Notes: generated by a model from the letters alone, not told the origin. Positions 24,170 through 33,205 are shown, counted from the stretch's first letter. The stretch is DNA of 64,000 nucleotides from Bradyrhizobium sp. Arg816 (GCF_029989365.1 NZ_JAPRAQ010000036.1:1-64000); one strand, 5' to 3'. Translations and numbers: made by a program.

Positions 24170-25486
24170 ATGGCCGTATCGAGAGACCAGGCTGCGCGCG
24201 TCATTCGCCAGGAAGCGGTGGAGACGACGCCGGGGCAGGCCGGCAGTGAAGCTGCGACCGAGAAATCCGTCGCCCTTGCCGAGCAGTTGCGCTCTCATGT
24301 GGCCGAGGAAACCAAGCGCCGCACCGCTGAGGCGCCGGAGAAGCCCGTGACCGACAAGCCGGCCGCACCGGATGCGTCCGCCGCCGGCGCGCCGAAGCCC
24401 GGCAAGCGCAAATTCGTGCTGATGGGTGTTGGCCTCGTGCTGGCGCTCGCGGCCGCGAGCTATGCCGGCTACTACACGCTGGTCGGCCGCTTCTACGTCT
24501 CGACCGACGACGCCTATGTCCGCGCCAACAACACCATGCTGGGCGCGCGCGTTGCCGGGCACATCTCTTCGATCCTCGCCGGCGACAACACGGTCGTGCG
24601 CGCCGGCGACGTCGTCTTCCGCATCGATGACGGCGACTACAAGATCGCGGTCGATGCCGCCGCGACCAGAATCGCGACCCAGCAGGCCACCATCGATCGC
24701 ATCGGCCGCCAGATTGCAGCGCTCGAGAGCCAGGTTGCACAGGCCAAGGCACAGCTCGTCTCGGCCGAAGCGGGCCTCAAGCGCGCCGACCTCGATTATG
24801 AGCGCCAGCAGGCGCTGAGTAGCAAGGGCTTCGCCTCGCGCGCCACGTTCGAAAGCTCGGAAGCCGGACGCGACCAGGGCGCCGCCGCGGTCAAGGCCGC
24901 GCAGGCCGCCTACGATGTTGCGGTCAGCAATGTCGACGTCACCAAGGCGCAGCAGGCCGAAGCGCAGGCGCAGCTCGCCGAGCTCAAGACTTCGCTCGCC
25001 AAGGCCGAGCGTGACCTCAGCTTCACCGCGGTGCGCGCGCCGGTCGACGGTACGTTCTCGAACCGCCTGGTCAGCGCCGGCGACTTCGTCGCGGTCGGCC
25101 AGCGCCTCGGCAACATCGTCCCGCTCGACGACGTCTATATCGACGCCAATTTCAAGGAAACCCAGCTCAAGCGCATTCGTCCCGGCCAGCCGGTGACGAT
25201 CAAAGTCGATGCCTACGGCATGCGCAAGTTCTCCGGAATCGTCGACAGCATCGCAGCGGGCTCCGGCTCGGTGTTCACGTTGCTGCCGCCCGACAACGCC
25301 ACCGGCAACTTCACCAAGATCGTGCAGCGCGTGCCGGTCCGCATCCGCGTGCCGAAATCGGTGGCGAAGCAGAACCTGCTTCGCGCCGGCATGTCGGTCT
25401 ATGCGACCGTCGATACCAACAAGGGCGCCGCCGACGCCGACAGCGAGATCGATCTCGACGATCCCACCGCGATCCACCCGCAGTAG
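24170..25486 (+). CDS. HlyD/EmrA-type membrane fusion protein
   Basis: This 438-residue periplasmic adaptor has a long Ala/Glu/Lys-rich cytoplasmic N-terminus (about 80 residues), one membrane helix (VLMGVGLVLALAAASYAGYY), and a barrel-sandwich lipoyl half (YVSTDDAYVRANNTMLG). An alpha-helical hairpin rich in Ala/Gln/Glu (about residues 170-275) follows, then the second lipoyl half (FTAVRAPVDGTFSNRLVSAGDFV) and a beta-barrel. It links the inner-membrane pump to an outer-membrane channel. The start at 24170 is chosen for GGGGAGG 6 bases upstream; the frame continues upstream through the operator and is not coding there. It precedes the DHA2 pump by 29 bases. Confidence 0.9.
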   Translation: MAVSRDQAARVIRQEAVETTPGQAGSEAATEKSVALAEQLRSHVAEETKRRTAEAPEKPVTDKPAAPDASAAGAPKPGKRKFVLMGVGLVLALAAASYAGYYTLVGRFYVSTDDAYVRANNTMLGARVAGHISSILAGDNTVVRAGDVVFRIDDGDYKIAVDAAATRIATQQATIDRIGRQIAALESQVAQAKAQLVSAEAGLKRADLDYERQQALSSKGFASRATFESSEAGRDQGAAAVKAAQAAYDVAVSNVDVTKAQQAEAQAQLAELKTSLAKAERDLSFTAVRAPVDGTFSNRLVSAGDFVAVGQRLGNIVPLDDVYIDANFKETQLKRIRPGQPVTIKVDAYGMRKFSGIVDSIAAGSGSVFTLLPPDNATGNFTKIVQRVPVRIRVPKSVAKQNLLRAGMSVYATVDTNKGAADADSEIDLDDPTAIHPQ

Positions 25487-25515
25487 CCACAAATCGAGCG
25501 CTGCGAGGTCAGACC

Positions 25516-27099
25516 ATGGCCAACGCCACCACCGCTTCACCCGCCATGATGGCGAACCCCGCCTCGGAGCGCATCGCGCCGAAGCGGCTGTTCGCCTTCA
25601 TCATCATGGTGTTCGGGATGTTCATGTCGATCCTGGACATCCAGATCGTCTCGGCGTCCCTCAGCGAAATCCAGGCCGGCCTGTCGGCGAGCTCCAGTGA
25701 AGTCGCCTGGGTCCAGACCGCCTATCTGATCGCCGAAGTGATCGCGATCCCGCTGTCGGGCTTTTTGTCGCGCGCTTTCGGCACGCGGCTGCTGTTCGCG
25801 ATCTCGGCGGCCGGCTTCACTTTCTCGAGCCTGCTCTGCGGCTTCGCCACGACGATCGAGGAGATGATCCTCTGGCGCGCGCTTCAGGGCTTTTTGGGCG
25901 CCGGCATGATCCCCACGGTGTTCGCCTCGGCCTACACCGTGTTCCCGCGCTCCAAATTCCACATCGTCGGTCCCATCATCGGGCTTGTTGCGACCCTGGC
26001 TCCCACGATCGGCCCGACGGTCGGCGGCTACATCACCGATTTGATGTCGTGGAACTGGCTGTTCTTCATCAACGTCGTGCCCGGCATCGGCATCACCCTG
26101 GGCGTGCTGGCGCTGGTCGATTTCGACGAGCCGCATTTCGAGCTGCTCGACCGCTTCGACTGGTGGGGCCTCCTGTTCATGGCCGGCTTCCTCGGCACGC
26201 TCGAATATGTGCTGGAGGAAGGTCCGCAACATGAATGGATGCAGGACACGTCCGTCGCCATCTGCGTCTGGATCTGCGCGATCTCGGCGATCGCCTTCTT
26301 CTGGCGCGTCTTCACCGCGGCCGAGCCGATCGTCAATTTGCGCACATTCTCCAACCGCAATTTCGCGGTGGGCTGCGTGCTGCAATTCTGCATCGGCATC
26401 GGGCTCTACGGCCTGACCTACATCTATCCGCGCTATCTCGCCGAGGTGCGCGGCTACAGCGCGCTGATGATCGGCGAGACCATGTTCGTCTCGGGCATCA
26501 CCATGTTCCTGGTCGCGCCGCTGGTCGGCCGGCTCATGGTCAAGCTCGACATGCGCTACATGATCGCGTTCGGCCTCGTCGTGTTCGCGATCGGCTCCTA
26601 CCAGATGACCTGGATCACGCGCGACTACGATTTCTACGAGCTGTTGATACCGCAGATCCTGCGCGGCATCGGCATGATGTTCGCGATGGTGCCGACCAAC
26701 AACATCGCGCTCGGAACGCTGGCGCCCGACCGCGTGAAGAACGCCTCCGGCCTGTTCAACCTGATGCGCAATCTCGGCGGCGCGGTCGGCCTTGCCGTCA
26801 TCAACACCGTGCTCAACAACCGCACCGATTTGCACATCACCCGCCTTCAGGAGCGGGTGACCTGGGGCAATGCGACCGCGACCGAAACCCTGACCATGTT
26901 CATGCAGAAATTCCAGGGGCTCGGCGATTCCACGCTGATGGCGATGAAGCAGCTCAGCCAGATCGTGCACCGCCAGGCCGTGGTGATGAGCTTTGGCGAC
27001 GCCTTCTTCGTGCTGACGCTGTTCTATCTCGGCCTCAGCCTGCTGGTCACGCTGCTGAGTAAACCGGCCTCGATGACCGGTGGCGGCGACGCGCATTGA
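25516..27099 (+). CDS. DHA2-family MFS drug:H+ antiporter, EmrB-like
   Basis: This 527-residue inner-membrane transporter has about 14 hydrophobic helices. It carries MFS motif C-like sequence (GLVATLAPTIGPTVGGYITD, near residues 155-175) and motif D1-like LDIQIVSASLSEIQ in helix 1. With the upstream fusion protein it should form a tripartite exporter. No outer-membrane channel gene is adjacent, so a TolC-like protein must come from elsewhere. Likely substrates are hydrophobic drugs or fatty acids, from family knowledge. It lies downstream of the TetR operator. Confidence 0.92.
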   Translation: MANATTASPAMMANPASERIAPKRLFAFIIMVFGMFMSILDIQIVSASLSEIQAGLSASSSEVAWVQTAYLIAEVIAIPLSGFLSRAFGTRLLFAISAAGFTFSSLLCGFATTIEEMILWRALQGFLGAGMIPTVFASAYTVFPRSKFHIVGPIIGLVATLAPTIGPTVGGYITDLMSWNWLFFINVVPGIGITLGVLALVDFDEPHFELLDRFDWWGLLFMAGFLGTLEYVLEEGPQHEWMQDTSVAICVWICAISAIAFFWRVFTAAEPIVNLRTFSNRNFAVGCVLQFCIGIGLYGLTYIYPRYLAEVRGYSALMIGETMFVSGITMFLVAPLVGRLMVKLDMRYMIAFGLVVFAIGSYQMTWITRDYDFYELLIPQILRGIGMMFAMVPTNNIALGTLAPDRVKNASGLFNLMRNLGGAVGLAVINTVLNNRTDLHITRLQERVTWGNATATETLTMFMQKFQGLGDSTLMAMKQLSQIVHRQAVVMSFGDAFFVLTLFYLGLSLLVTLLSKPASMTGGGDAH

Positions 27100-27112
27100 C
27101 GCCACGCACGGC

Positions 27113-27228
27113 GTCTTCGCCCGGCTTCTTCGCCAGGCTTGACCGGGCGATCCAGTACGCCGAGACGGCGCGGCTAGAACCGAGAAGCCGCGGAGTGCTG
27201 GATGCCCCGCCTTCGCGGGGCATGACAG
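27113..27228. repeat. Palindromic intergenic repeat
   Basis: The segment has CGCCAGGCTTGACCGGGCG at the left and GATGCCCCGCCTTCGCGGGGCATGAC at the right, forming hairpins at both ends. The same family appears at 49129-49230 (the GATGCCCCGG...GGGGCATGAC end). It separates emrB from the ABC exporter transcription unit. Confidence 0.7.
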
Positions 27229-27308
27229 CGGAGATTGAGGCGGCGGCGGAGCACATAGGCGCCCCGCACCAAATTGCAACACTCGTCCGTGATCTCGCGT
27301 GGGCCCCG

Positions 27309-27337
27309 TTGCAAATCGCACGTGACGCATCTATAAA
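27309..27337 (+). promoter_or_regulatory. Candidate sigma70 promoter of the ABC exporter transcript
   Basis: TTGCAA at 27309-27314 and TATAAA at 27332-27337 are separated by exactly 17 bases, a good -35/-10 pair. Transcription would start near 27344, about 30 bases before a 24-codon leader ORF and about 256 bases before the ABC gene. Confidence 0.55.
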
Positions 27338-27373
27338 GCGCACCTCATTCAATCGAGCCAGGGAGAGATTTGC

Positions 27374-27448
27374 ATGATTTCGTCGCACTCGCAGATCGTA
27401 CGCCCGCGCTCGATGATCGCCTGGTTCGGTATGTACGCGGCCTGTTAG
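27374..27448 (+). CDS. 24-residue leader ORF upstream of the ABC exporter
   Basis: This short frame (MISSHSQIVR, then PRSMIAWFGMYAAC) ends in TAG. GGGAGAG lies 6 bases before its ATG, a better ribosome-binding site than that of the exporter gene itself. The stop lies in the loop of a 5-bp hairpin (27439-27453). It is too short for a typical enzyme and has no signal peptide. Its place in a ~250-base leader with further hairpins fits a regulatory leader peptide that senses translation inhibitors or ligands by ribosome stalling. That function is inferred; only the frame, ribosome-binding site, promoter and hairpins are seen. Confidence 0.5.
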   Translation: MISSHSQIVRPRSMIAWFGMYAAC

Positions 27449-27591
27449 AGGCCCCTTCCGCCAGATTCGATCGGGTCACGAGTCCCGATCGCTCCACTTC
27501 CCAAGTCAAAATCAGTTGTGAGTGATGCCGGTCAGCCCTCCGTGGCCGACTTGCGTCCGTCAATGGAGCCGGCCGCGCCGAAAGCGGCCGG
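27439..27591 (+). promoter_or_regulatory. Structured leader with RBS-proximal hairpin before the ABC gene
   Basis: Four hairpins can be drawn: 27439-27453 (GGCCT/AGGCC, holding the leader stop), 27468-27491 (CGATCGGG/CCCGATCG, perfect 8 bp), 27529-27548 (6 bp with one wobble) and 27569-27591 (CCGGCCGC/GCGGCCGG, perfect 8 bp). The last ends 8 bases before the ABC start codon and would cover its translation start region. The leader-end segment GCGGCC (27437-27442) could pair instead with GGCCGC (27571-27576) and open that hairpin. This is a possible attenuator or RBS-sequestering switch; pairings are by eye. Confidence 0.45.
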
Positions 27592-27599
27592 ATAATGTC

Positions 27600-29399
27600 A
27601 TGACCTCTCTGTCAAAAAGGCCCGCGGCCATACGCGTGGTGCTGCCCTTCGTATTCCGGCACTGGCTGAAGCAGCCCGGACGCGGCCTGATCGTGGCCGG
27701 CGGCCTGCTGGGCGCGACCATCGCCGACCTGTTCATGCCGGTATTCTCCGGAAATCTGGTCGACGCGCTGACGCGCGGCTCGTCCGATCCCGACGCGCGC
27801 CGCGCGGCGCTGGTTGCGTTCGGCGCCATCGTGGCGCTGGGCGCGGCCTCCGTGGTGCTGAGGTTGATCGGTCTCCAGGCGATCGTCCCGTTCACGCTCA
27901 AGATCATGTCGGATGTCGCCCAGGAGGCTTTCACGCGCGTCCAGCGCTTCTCGACCGACTGGCACGCCAACTCCTTTGCCGGCTCCACGGTGCGCAAGAT
28001 CACCCGCGGCATGTGGGCGCTCGACCTGCTCAACGACACCATCCTGATGGCGTTGGCGCCGTCTCTGCTGGTGTTGATCGGCTCCATGGTCCTGATCGGC
28101 CTGCACTGGGCGTCGCTCGGCGCGGTGATCGCGGTGGGAGCGCTTTTCTACGTCGCCATCACCGTGCTGTTCTCGACGCGCTACATCGCGCCGGCCGCGC
28201 GCGTCTCCAACGCCTGGGACACCAAGGTCGGCGGCACGCTGGCGGACGCGCTGACCTGCAACGCCGTGGTGAAATCCTTCGGCGCCGAAGCGCGCGAGGA
28301 TACGCGGCTCGCCCGCGTCATCAACCGCTGGCGCGTGCGCGTGCGGCGGACCTGGTTTCGCTACAACTACACGGCCATGGCGCAGCTCTCGCTGCTGCTA
28401 TGCCTGCGTGCGTCCGTGATCGGCGGCGCGGTGCTGCTGTGGATGTCCGGGCACGCTTCGCCCGGCGACGTTACCTATGTGCTGACGAGCTACTACGTCA
28501 TCCACGCCTATCTGCGTGACGTCGGCATGCACATCAACAACCTCCAGCGCTCGGTCAACGACATGGACGAATTGGTGGCGATCCATGGCGAGCCGATCGG
28601 GATCGCCGATGCGGCCGGTGCGCGGCCGATCGCGATCGAGGCTGGCGAGATCGTGTTCGACGACGTCACGTTCCACTATGGCGGCCATCGCGCGCCACTG
28701 TATGACGGGCTGTCGGTCACGATCCGCGCCGGCGAGCGCGTCGGCCTGGTCGGCCGCTCCGGCTCCGGCAAGACGACCTTCGTCAAGCTGGTGCAGCGGC
28801 TCTACGACGTCTCCGGTGGCCGCGTGCTGATCGACGGGCAGGACATCGCGCTGGCTACGCAGCAATCACTGCGCAGCCAGATCGCGATCGTGCAGCAGGA
28901 GCCGATCCTGTTCCACCGCACGCTTGCGGAGAACATCGCCTATGGCCGGCCCGGTGCCAGCCTGGAGGCCATCGAGCACGCGGCGCGGCTGGCGAATGCA
29001 CACGATTTCATCCTGCGCCTGCCGAAGGGCTACGGCACGCTGGTTGGCGAGCGCGGCGTGAAGCTGTCGGGCGGCGAGCGGCAGCGCGTGGCGCTGGCGC
29101 GCGCCTTCCTGGCGGACGCGCCGGTGCTGATCCTGGACGAGGCGACGTCGAGCCTCGATTCGGAATCGGAGGCGCTGATCCAGCAGGCGATGGAGCGGCT
29201 GATGAAGGGCCGCACCTCGATCGTGATCGCACACCGGCTGTCGACGGTGCGCAGCCTCGATCGGATCCTGGTGTTCGACCGCGGCGAGATCGTCGAGCAA
29301 GGTACCCATGCCATGCTCGCGGGCAAGCTAGGGGGCATCTATCGCGGCCTGTTCGAGCGCCAGGTGGTGGAGCTCGGACATATCGCAGCAGCGGAGTGA
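27600..29399 (+). CDS. ABC exporter half-transporter (fused membrane and ATPase domains)
   Basis: This 599-residue protein has an ABCB/MsbA-like membrane domain with six helices (residues about 1-330). The ATPase domain follows: Walker A GRSGSGKTT, Q-loop IVQQEPILFHRTLAENIAYG, signature LSGGERQRVALARA, Walker B LILDEATSSLDSESE and H-loop IAHRLSTV. It works as a homodimer in the inner membrane, exporting lipids, drugs or peptides. The start at 27600 is the last good ATG before the conserved region; the frame extends to 27522, but its codons lie in structured leader. The ribosome-binding site is weak and overlaps a hairpin. A MATE pump gene follows 57 bases on. Confidence 0.92.
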   Translation: MTSLSKRPAAIRVVLPFVFRHWLKQPGRGLIVAGGLLGATIADLFMPVFSGNLVDALTRGSSDPDARRAALVAFGAIVALGAASVVLRLIGLQAIVPFTLKIMSDVAQEAFTRVQRFSTDWHANSFAGSTVRKITRGMWALDLLNDTILMALAPSLLVLIGSMVLIGLHWASLGAVIAVGALFYVAITVLFSTRYIAPAARVSNAWDTKVGGTLADALTCNAVVKSFGAEAREDTRLARVINRWRVRVRRTWFRYNYTAMAQLSLLLCLRASVIGGAVLLWMSGHASPGDVTYVLTSYYVIHAYLRDVGMHINNLQRSVNDMDELVAIHGEPIGIADAAGARPIAIEAGEIVFDDVTFHYGGHRAPLYDGLSVTIRAGERVGLVGRSGSGKTTFVKLVQRLYDVSGGRVLIDGQDIALATQQSLRSQIAIVQQEPILFHRTLAENIAYGRPGASLEAIEHAARLANAHDFILRLPKGYGTLVGERGVKLSGGERQRVALARAFLADAPVLILDEATSSLDSESEALIQQAMERLMKGRTSIVIAHRLSTVRSLDRILVFDRGEIVEQGTHAMLAGKLGGIYRGLFERQVVELGHIAAAE

Positions 29400-29456
29400 G
29401 AGGCGCGCGACAGCGGGACGAAAATCCCGCGGTCACGCCGTTAAGGATGGAATGAG

Positions 29457-30863
29457 ATGAAGGACCTGACGCGCGGCTCCATCGTGAGCCACATCTTGCA
29501 CATGGCGCCTCCGATCGTGGTCGGCATGATCACCATCATGATCTGCCAGCTCGTCGATCTGTACTTCGTCTCGGGACTGGGCGAGGCGGCGATCGCCGGC
29601 GTCGCGGCGGCCGGCAATGCCGGCTTTCTGGTCAATGCGCTGATGCAGGTGCTCGGCGTCGGCACGGTTGCGCTGATGGCGCACGCCGTGGGGCGGAAGG
29701 ACCGCGGCGACGCCAATCTGGTCTTCAACCAGTCGGTCGTCCTGTCGGTGCTGTTCGGGATCCTGACATTGGTCGCGGGCTTCGCGCTGTCGCGCCCTTA
29801 CATGCGCGCGGTTGCAGCCGACGAAGCTACGGTCGAAGCCGGTACCGTTTATCTGCTCTGGTTCATGCCGGCGCTGGCGCTGCAATTCGCCACGCAAGTG
29901 ATGGCGGCCGCATTGCGAGCGACCGGCATCGTGCGGCCGAGCATGCTGGTGCAGGCGCTGGCCGTGGTCATCAACATCGCGCTGGCGCCGGTCCTGATCA
30001 CGGGCTGGGGCACCGGGCACGCGCTCGGTGTCGCCGGTGCCGGCCTTGCCAGCTCGATCGCCGTCTTCATCGGCGTGCTGATGCTGCTCGGCTATTTCCT
30101 CAAGCTGGAGCGCTACGTCGCGTTTCACCCCGAGCAATGGCGGCCGCAGCTGCGGGAGTGGAAGAGAATCCTCAATGTCGGCCTGCCCGCGGGCGGGGAA
30201 TTTGCGATGATCTTCATCATCATGGGCGTGGGCTATTACGTGCTGAGCGTTTTTGGCCCGGCGGCGCAGGCGGGGTTTGGCATCGGGACGCGTCTCCTCG
30301 GGCTGATCCAGATGCCGGCGCTCGCCATCGCCCTTGCTGCAGGGCCCATCGCCGGCCAGAATTTCGGCGCCGGCAATGGAGCACGTGTGCGGGAGACTTT
30401 TGTCAAGGCGTCGCTTATCGCGACCGCCGTGATGATTGTCTTCATGATCCTCGCGCAGTTCGCGCCCGGTCTGCTACTTGCCGGCTTCTCAAGGGATCAG
30501 GAGACGATGGCGGTTGCGTCGCTGTTTCTGCGCCTCGTCTCGCTCAACATGGTGGCGCAGGGGCTGATCTTCACCTGCTCCAGCATGTTTCAGGGGGTTG
30601 GCAACACCAAGCCGGTGTTGTGGGCCTCGGCGACGCGGGTCCTCACCTATTCGCTGCCGTCGATCTGGCTCTCGACGTGGCCGGGCTTCCGGATGGAGCA
30701 TGTCTGGTATTTGTCGATCGCGACGACCACGCTACAGGCCGCCATGAGCGTGTGGCTGTTGCTCCGGGAGTTCAGAAAACGCCTTGCGCTGCCGGCACAG
30801 GAGAAGGTCGCGAAGCCGGCAAATCCCGAGCCGGTTGTGCCTCCCATGCGTGAGCCCGCGTAG
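29457..30863 (+). CDS. MATE family efflux transporter
   Basis: This 468-residue inner-membrane protein has 12 hydrophobic helices in two homologous halves. It starts with GSIVSHILHMAPPIVVGMITIMICQLVD, a typical MATE (NorM/DinF-like) N-terminus. The second half opens with VGLPAGGEFAMIFIIMGVGYYVLSVFG and contains AGPIAGQNFGAGNGARV, the counterpart of the conserved GQNxGA segment. It exports cationic drugs or metabolites using Na+ or H+ gradients. AAGGATGG precedes the ATG. It lies 57 bases downstream of the ABC exporter gene and is probably co-transcribed with it. Confidence 0.92.
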   Translation: MKDLTRGSIVSHILHMAPPIVVGMITIMICQLVDLYFVSGLGEAAIAGVAAAGNAGFLVNALMQVLGVGTVALMAHAVGRKDRGDANLVFNQSVVLSVLFGILTLVAGFALSRPYMRAVAADEATVEAGTVYLLWFMPALALQFATQVMAAALRATGIVRPSMLVQALAVVINIALAPVLITGWGTGHALGVAGAGLASSIAVFIGVLMLLGYFLKLERYVAFHPEQWRPQLREWKRILNVGLPAGGEFAMIFIIMGVGYYVLSVFGPAAQAGFGIGTRLLGLIQMPALAIALAAGPIAGQNFGAGNGARVRETFVKASLIATAVMIVFMILAQFAPGLLLAGFSRDQETMAVASLFLRLVSLNMVAQGLIFTCSSMFQGVGNTKPVLWASATRVLTYSLPSIWLSTWPGFRMEHVWYLSIATTTLQAAMSVWLLLREFRKRLALPAQEKVAKPANPEPVVPPMREPA

Positions 30864-30888
30864 CACATTGAACGGACGCGCGCTTGTC

Positions 30889-30931
30889 GCCCACCCACGG
30901 CTCCGGCTAGTTTGCCGCGCCGTGGGTGGGC
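30889..30931. terminator. 13-bp inverted repeat after the MATE gene
   Basis: GCCCACCCACGGC and GCCGTGGGTGGGC form a perfect 13-bp stem with a 17-base loop, 26 bases after the MATE stop and 23 before the O-antigen ligase-like start. There is no T-run, so it may be a repeat or a factor-assisted terminator. Confidence 0.45.
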
Positions 30932-30953
30932 CGCGAATCTGCTGGGGATAGGA

Positions 30954-32234
30954 ATGACCGAGGTGTTGAACGAGCAGGGACGAGCGCAGTGGCTCTCCCC
31001 GATCTGGGCGGCGCGCTACCGCACACCGGCCCGCTTCGTTGCGCTGGTCGCGTTGCTGCTGCCCTGGAGCACCACCGGCGTGACTTTTGCGCTCGTGCCG
31101 TGGCTGATCGCCTTTGCTTTCATCGACCTACGCGAGCTCCCGCGCTCGCTGCTGCGCCCGATCTGCCTGCTGCCGATTGCGCTGTTCGCGCTGGCACTCG
31201 TCGGCATGCTCTGGTCGGATGCGCCCTGGGCCGAGCGGCTGCACGCGCTCGGGCCGCCGGCAAAACTGCTGGTGATCCCTCTGCTGATCTACCAGTTCGA
31301 GCGCTGGCCCTTCGGCAAATGGGTTTTTGCGGCGTTCCTGGTCTCCTGCGCACTGCTCATGCTGTATTCCTTCGCTGTCGCAATCGATCCCAGGCTCTCG
31401 CTAAAGCTCTATCTGTCGCGCGGGCCCTACCAGGTCGAGAGCGGGATTGCCGTGCGCAACTATATCGACCAGAGCCAGGAATTCGCGCTCTGTGCGATCG
31501 CGCTGGTGTACCCGATCGTGACACTGGTCCGGCAGGGCCGCGTTCGGATCGCGGCCTTGTTCGCCGTACTGGCGCTCGGCTTCCTCGCCAACATGATGTT
31601 CGTCGTGGTCTCGCGCACGGCACTGGTGACGCTGCCGGTCCTGCTCGTGGTGTTTGCGCTGCTGCATCTGCGCTGGCGGGCGGCGCTCGTCGCCGGCGCT
31701 GCGACGGCGTTGGTCGCCGTATCGCTCTGGGCCGTCTCGCCGCATCTGCGCGCGACCATCGGCAAGTTCCAGAGCGATTATGAAAGGAGCCTGGAGGCCG
31801 ACAACAATTCGATCAGCGGTATGGGCTCGCGTCTCGAATATTGGCGGAAGTCCCTTGGGTTCATCGCCGACGCGCCGCTGATCGGCCACGGCACCGGCTC
31901 GATCCGCGGTCTGTTCGCCAGCGTGGCTGCCAATCCGCACGACGACCCGCTGCGCGGCGAGATCGTCAGCAACCCGCACAATCAGACCCTCAGCAACGCC
32001 GTGCAGTGGGGCGTGGTCGGCGTGCTGGTCCTCTACGCGCTGTGGATCGCGCACCTCTTGATGTTTCGCGGCGAGGGGCTGGCCTGCTGGATCGGCATGC
32101 TGGTCGTGGTGCAGAACATGCTGTCGTCACTGCTCAACACGCATCTGTTCGATTTCACCTCGGGCTGGATCTACGTGCTCGGTGTCGGCGTCGCCGGCGG
32201 CATGGCGCTCGCCGCGAAGAGAGCATCGAGCTAG
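30954..32234 (+). CDS. O-antigen ligase family (Wzy_C) membrane protein
   Basis: This 426-residue protein has about ten hydrophobic helices and a large periplasmic loop (about residues 275-350) with RLEYWRKSLGFIADAPLIGHGTGS and the conserved NPHNQTLS. These are hallmarks of WaaL/Wzy_C ligases and polymerases. Such enzymes join or polymerise undecaprenyl-linked glycans at the periplasmic face. The start at 30954 is chosen for GGATAGGA just upstream. No glycan synthesis cluster surrounds it, so its acceptor is unknown. It overlaps the convergent TSUP gene by 4 bases (CTAG shared). Confidence 0.85.
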   Translation: MTEVLNEQGRAQWLSPIWAARYRTPARFVALVALLLPWSTTGVTFALVPWLIAFAFIDLRELPRSLLRPICLLPIALFALALVGMLWSDAPWAERLHALGPPAKLLVIPLLIYQFERWPFGKWVFAAFLVSCALLMLYSFAVAIDPRLSLKLYLSRGPYQVESGIAVRNYIDQSQEFALCAIALVYPIVTLVRQGRVRIAALFAVLALGFLANMMFVVVSRTALVTLPVLLVVFALLHLRWRAALVAGAATALVAVSLWAVSPHLRATIGKFQSDYERSLEADNNSISGMGSRLEYWRKSLGFIADAPLIGHGTGSIRGLFASVAANPHDDPLRGEIVSNPHNQTLSNAVQWGVVGVLVLYALWIAHLLMFRGEGLACWIGMLVVVQNMLSSLLNTHLFDFTSGWIYVLGVGVAGGMALAAKRASS

Positions 32235-32974
32235 AGCGCGGCAATACTGTTCCAGACGAGGGTCAGGCCCGACAGGAACAACAGGCCGAGCACGACGTCG
32301 CCAAAATGCTTGTCGTTCAGCGCATGATAGACGCGGGCGCCGGCCCAGGCGCCGATCAGCGTGCCCGGAAAGGCGACCAGCGCGAGCCAGACCACTTTGA
32401 ATTCGACGAGACCTGATGCCGTCTGCAACACCAGCGCGGTAGCGAGCACGGTGAAATTGAAGAGCTGGAAGATGCCGCGCCGCTCGTGCTTGTTCCAGCC
32501 GCGGATATTGGCCCAGAGGATCGGCAGCGGTCCGGACAATCCGGCGAGGCCGCCGAGAATGCCGCCGGCAAAGCCGATCGCGCCGTCGGCAATGCGGCCA
32601 CCGAACGTCACGGCGAGCGGCCTCTTGTTGAGATAGAGAGCGGTCGAAAAGATCAGGATCAGCATCCCGACGCTCAGCTTGAACACTTTTGGATCGGCGG
32701 AGGCGATCAGCATGGTGCCGAGCGGCACGCCGATCAGGCCCCCAATCAGGAACGGCCAGACCAGCGACAGGTCAAAACTCTTCCACATCGACGGCAGCGT
32801 CGAGGTCTGCGCGATCACCGAGCAGATCAGCACCAGGGGCACCGCGAGCGAGGGCGGCAGGACGTAGAGCCAGATGCCGAGCGCCATCAGTGCGGTCCCG
32901 AAGCCGGCCAGTCCCGAGACGAAGCCGCCGGCCAGCGCGCCGAACAGCAGCAGCGCATAAGTGAGCGTTTCCAA
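32231..32974 (-). CDS. TSUP family permease (TauE/SafE)
   Basis: This 247-residue inner-membrane protein has about eight helices. Two repeats of the TSUP signature are visible: ALAGGFVSGLAGFGTALMAL near residues 13-32 and FAGGILGGLAGLSGPLPILW near residues 132-151. Such permeases export sulfite, sulfoacetate or related organic anions; the substrate here is not clear. It starts with TTG, supported by AAGGA 7 bases upstream and by the position of the first helix. It converges on the O-antigen ligase-like gene. Confidence 0.85.
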   Translation of the reverse strand: METLTYALLLFGALAGGFVSGLAGFGTALMALGIWLYVLPPSLAVPLVLICSVIAQTSTLPSMWKSFDLSLVWPFLIGGLIGVPLGTMLIASADPKVFKLSVGMLILIFSTALYLNKRPLAVTFGGRIADGAIGFAGGILGGLAGLSGPLPILWANIRGWNKHERRGIFQLFNFTVLATALVLQTASGLVEFKVVWLALVAFPGTLIGAWAGARVYHALNDKHFGDVVLGLLFLSGLTLVWNSIAAL

Positions 32975-33205
32975 CAGATTGTCCTTGTCGCAACGGACGA
33001 TCCCGAACTGTTGATCGCCAACGCCCGCATAGCACGGCTGCGGCCGTGCAGGTCAATTCCAAAACCGCACGCAAGCGTGATCCCGAACCGCGGGCATTCG
33101 CCAAAGGCAGGCCTACATGACGACCATACTTCAATCCGGGGGCCTGCCCGACGCCATGACGTGCTCCGATTGGCCTTTCCCCGAACGAGATGATGGAGAA
33201 CGACC

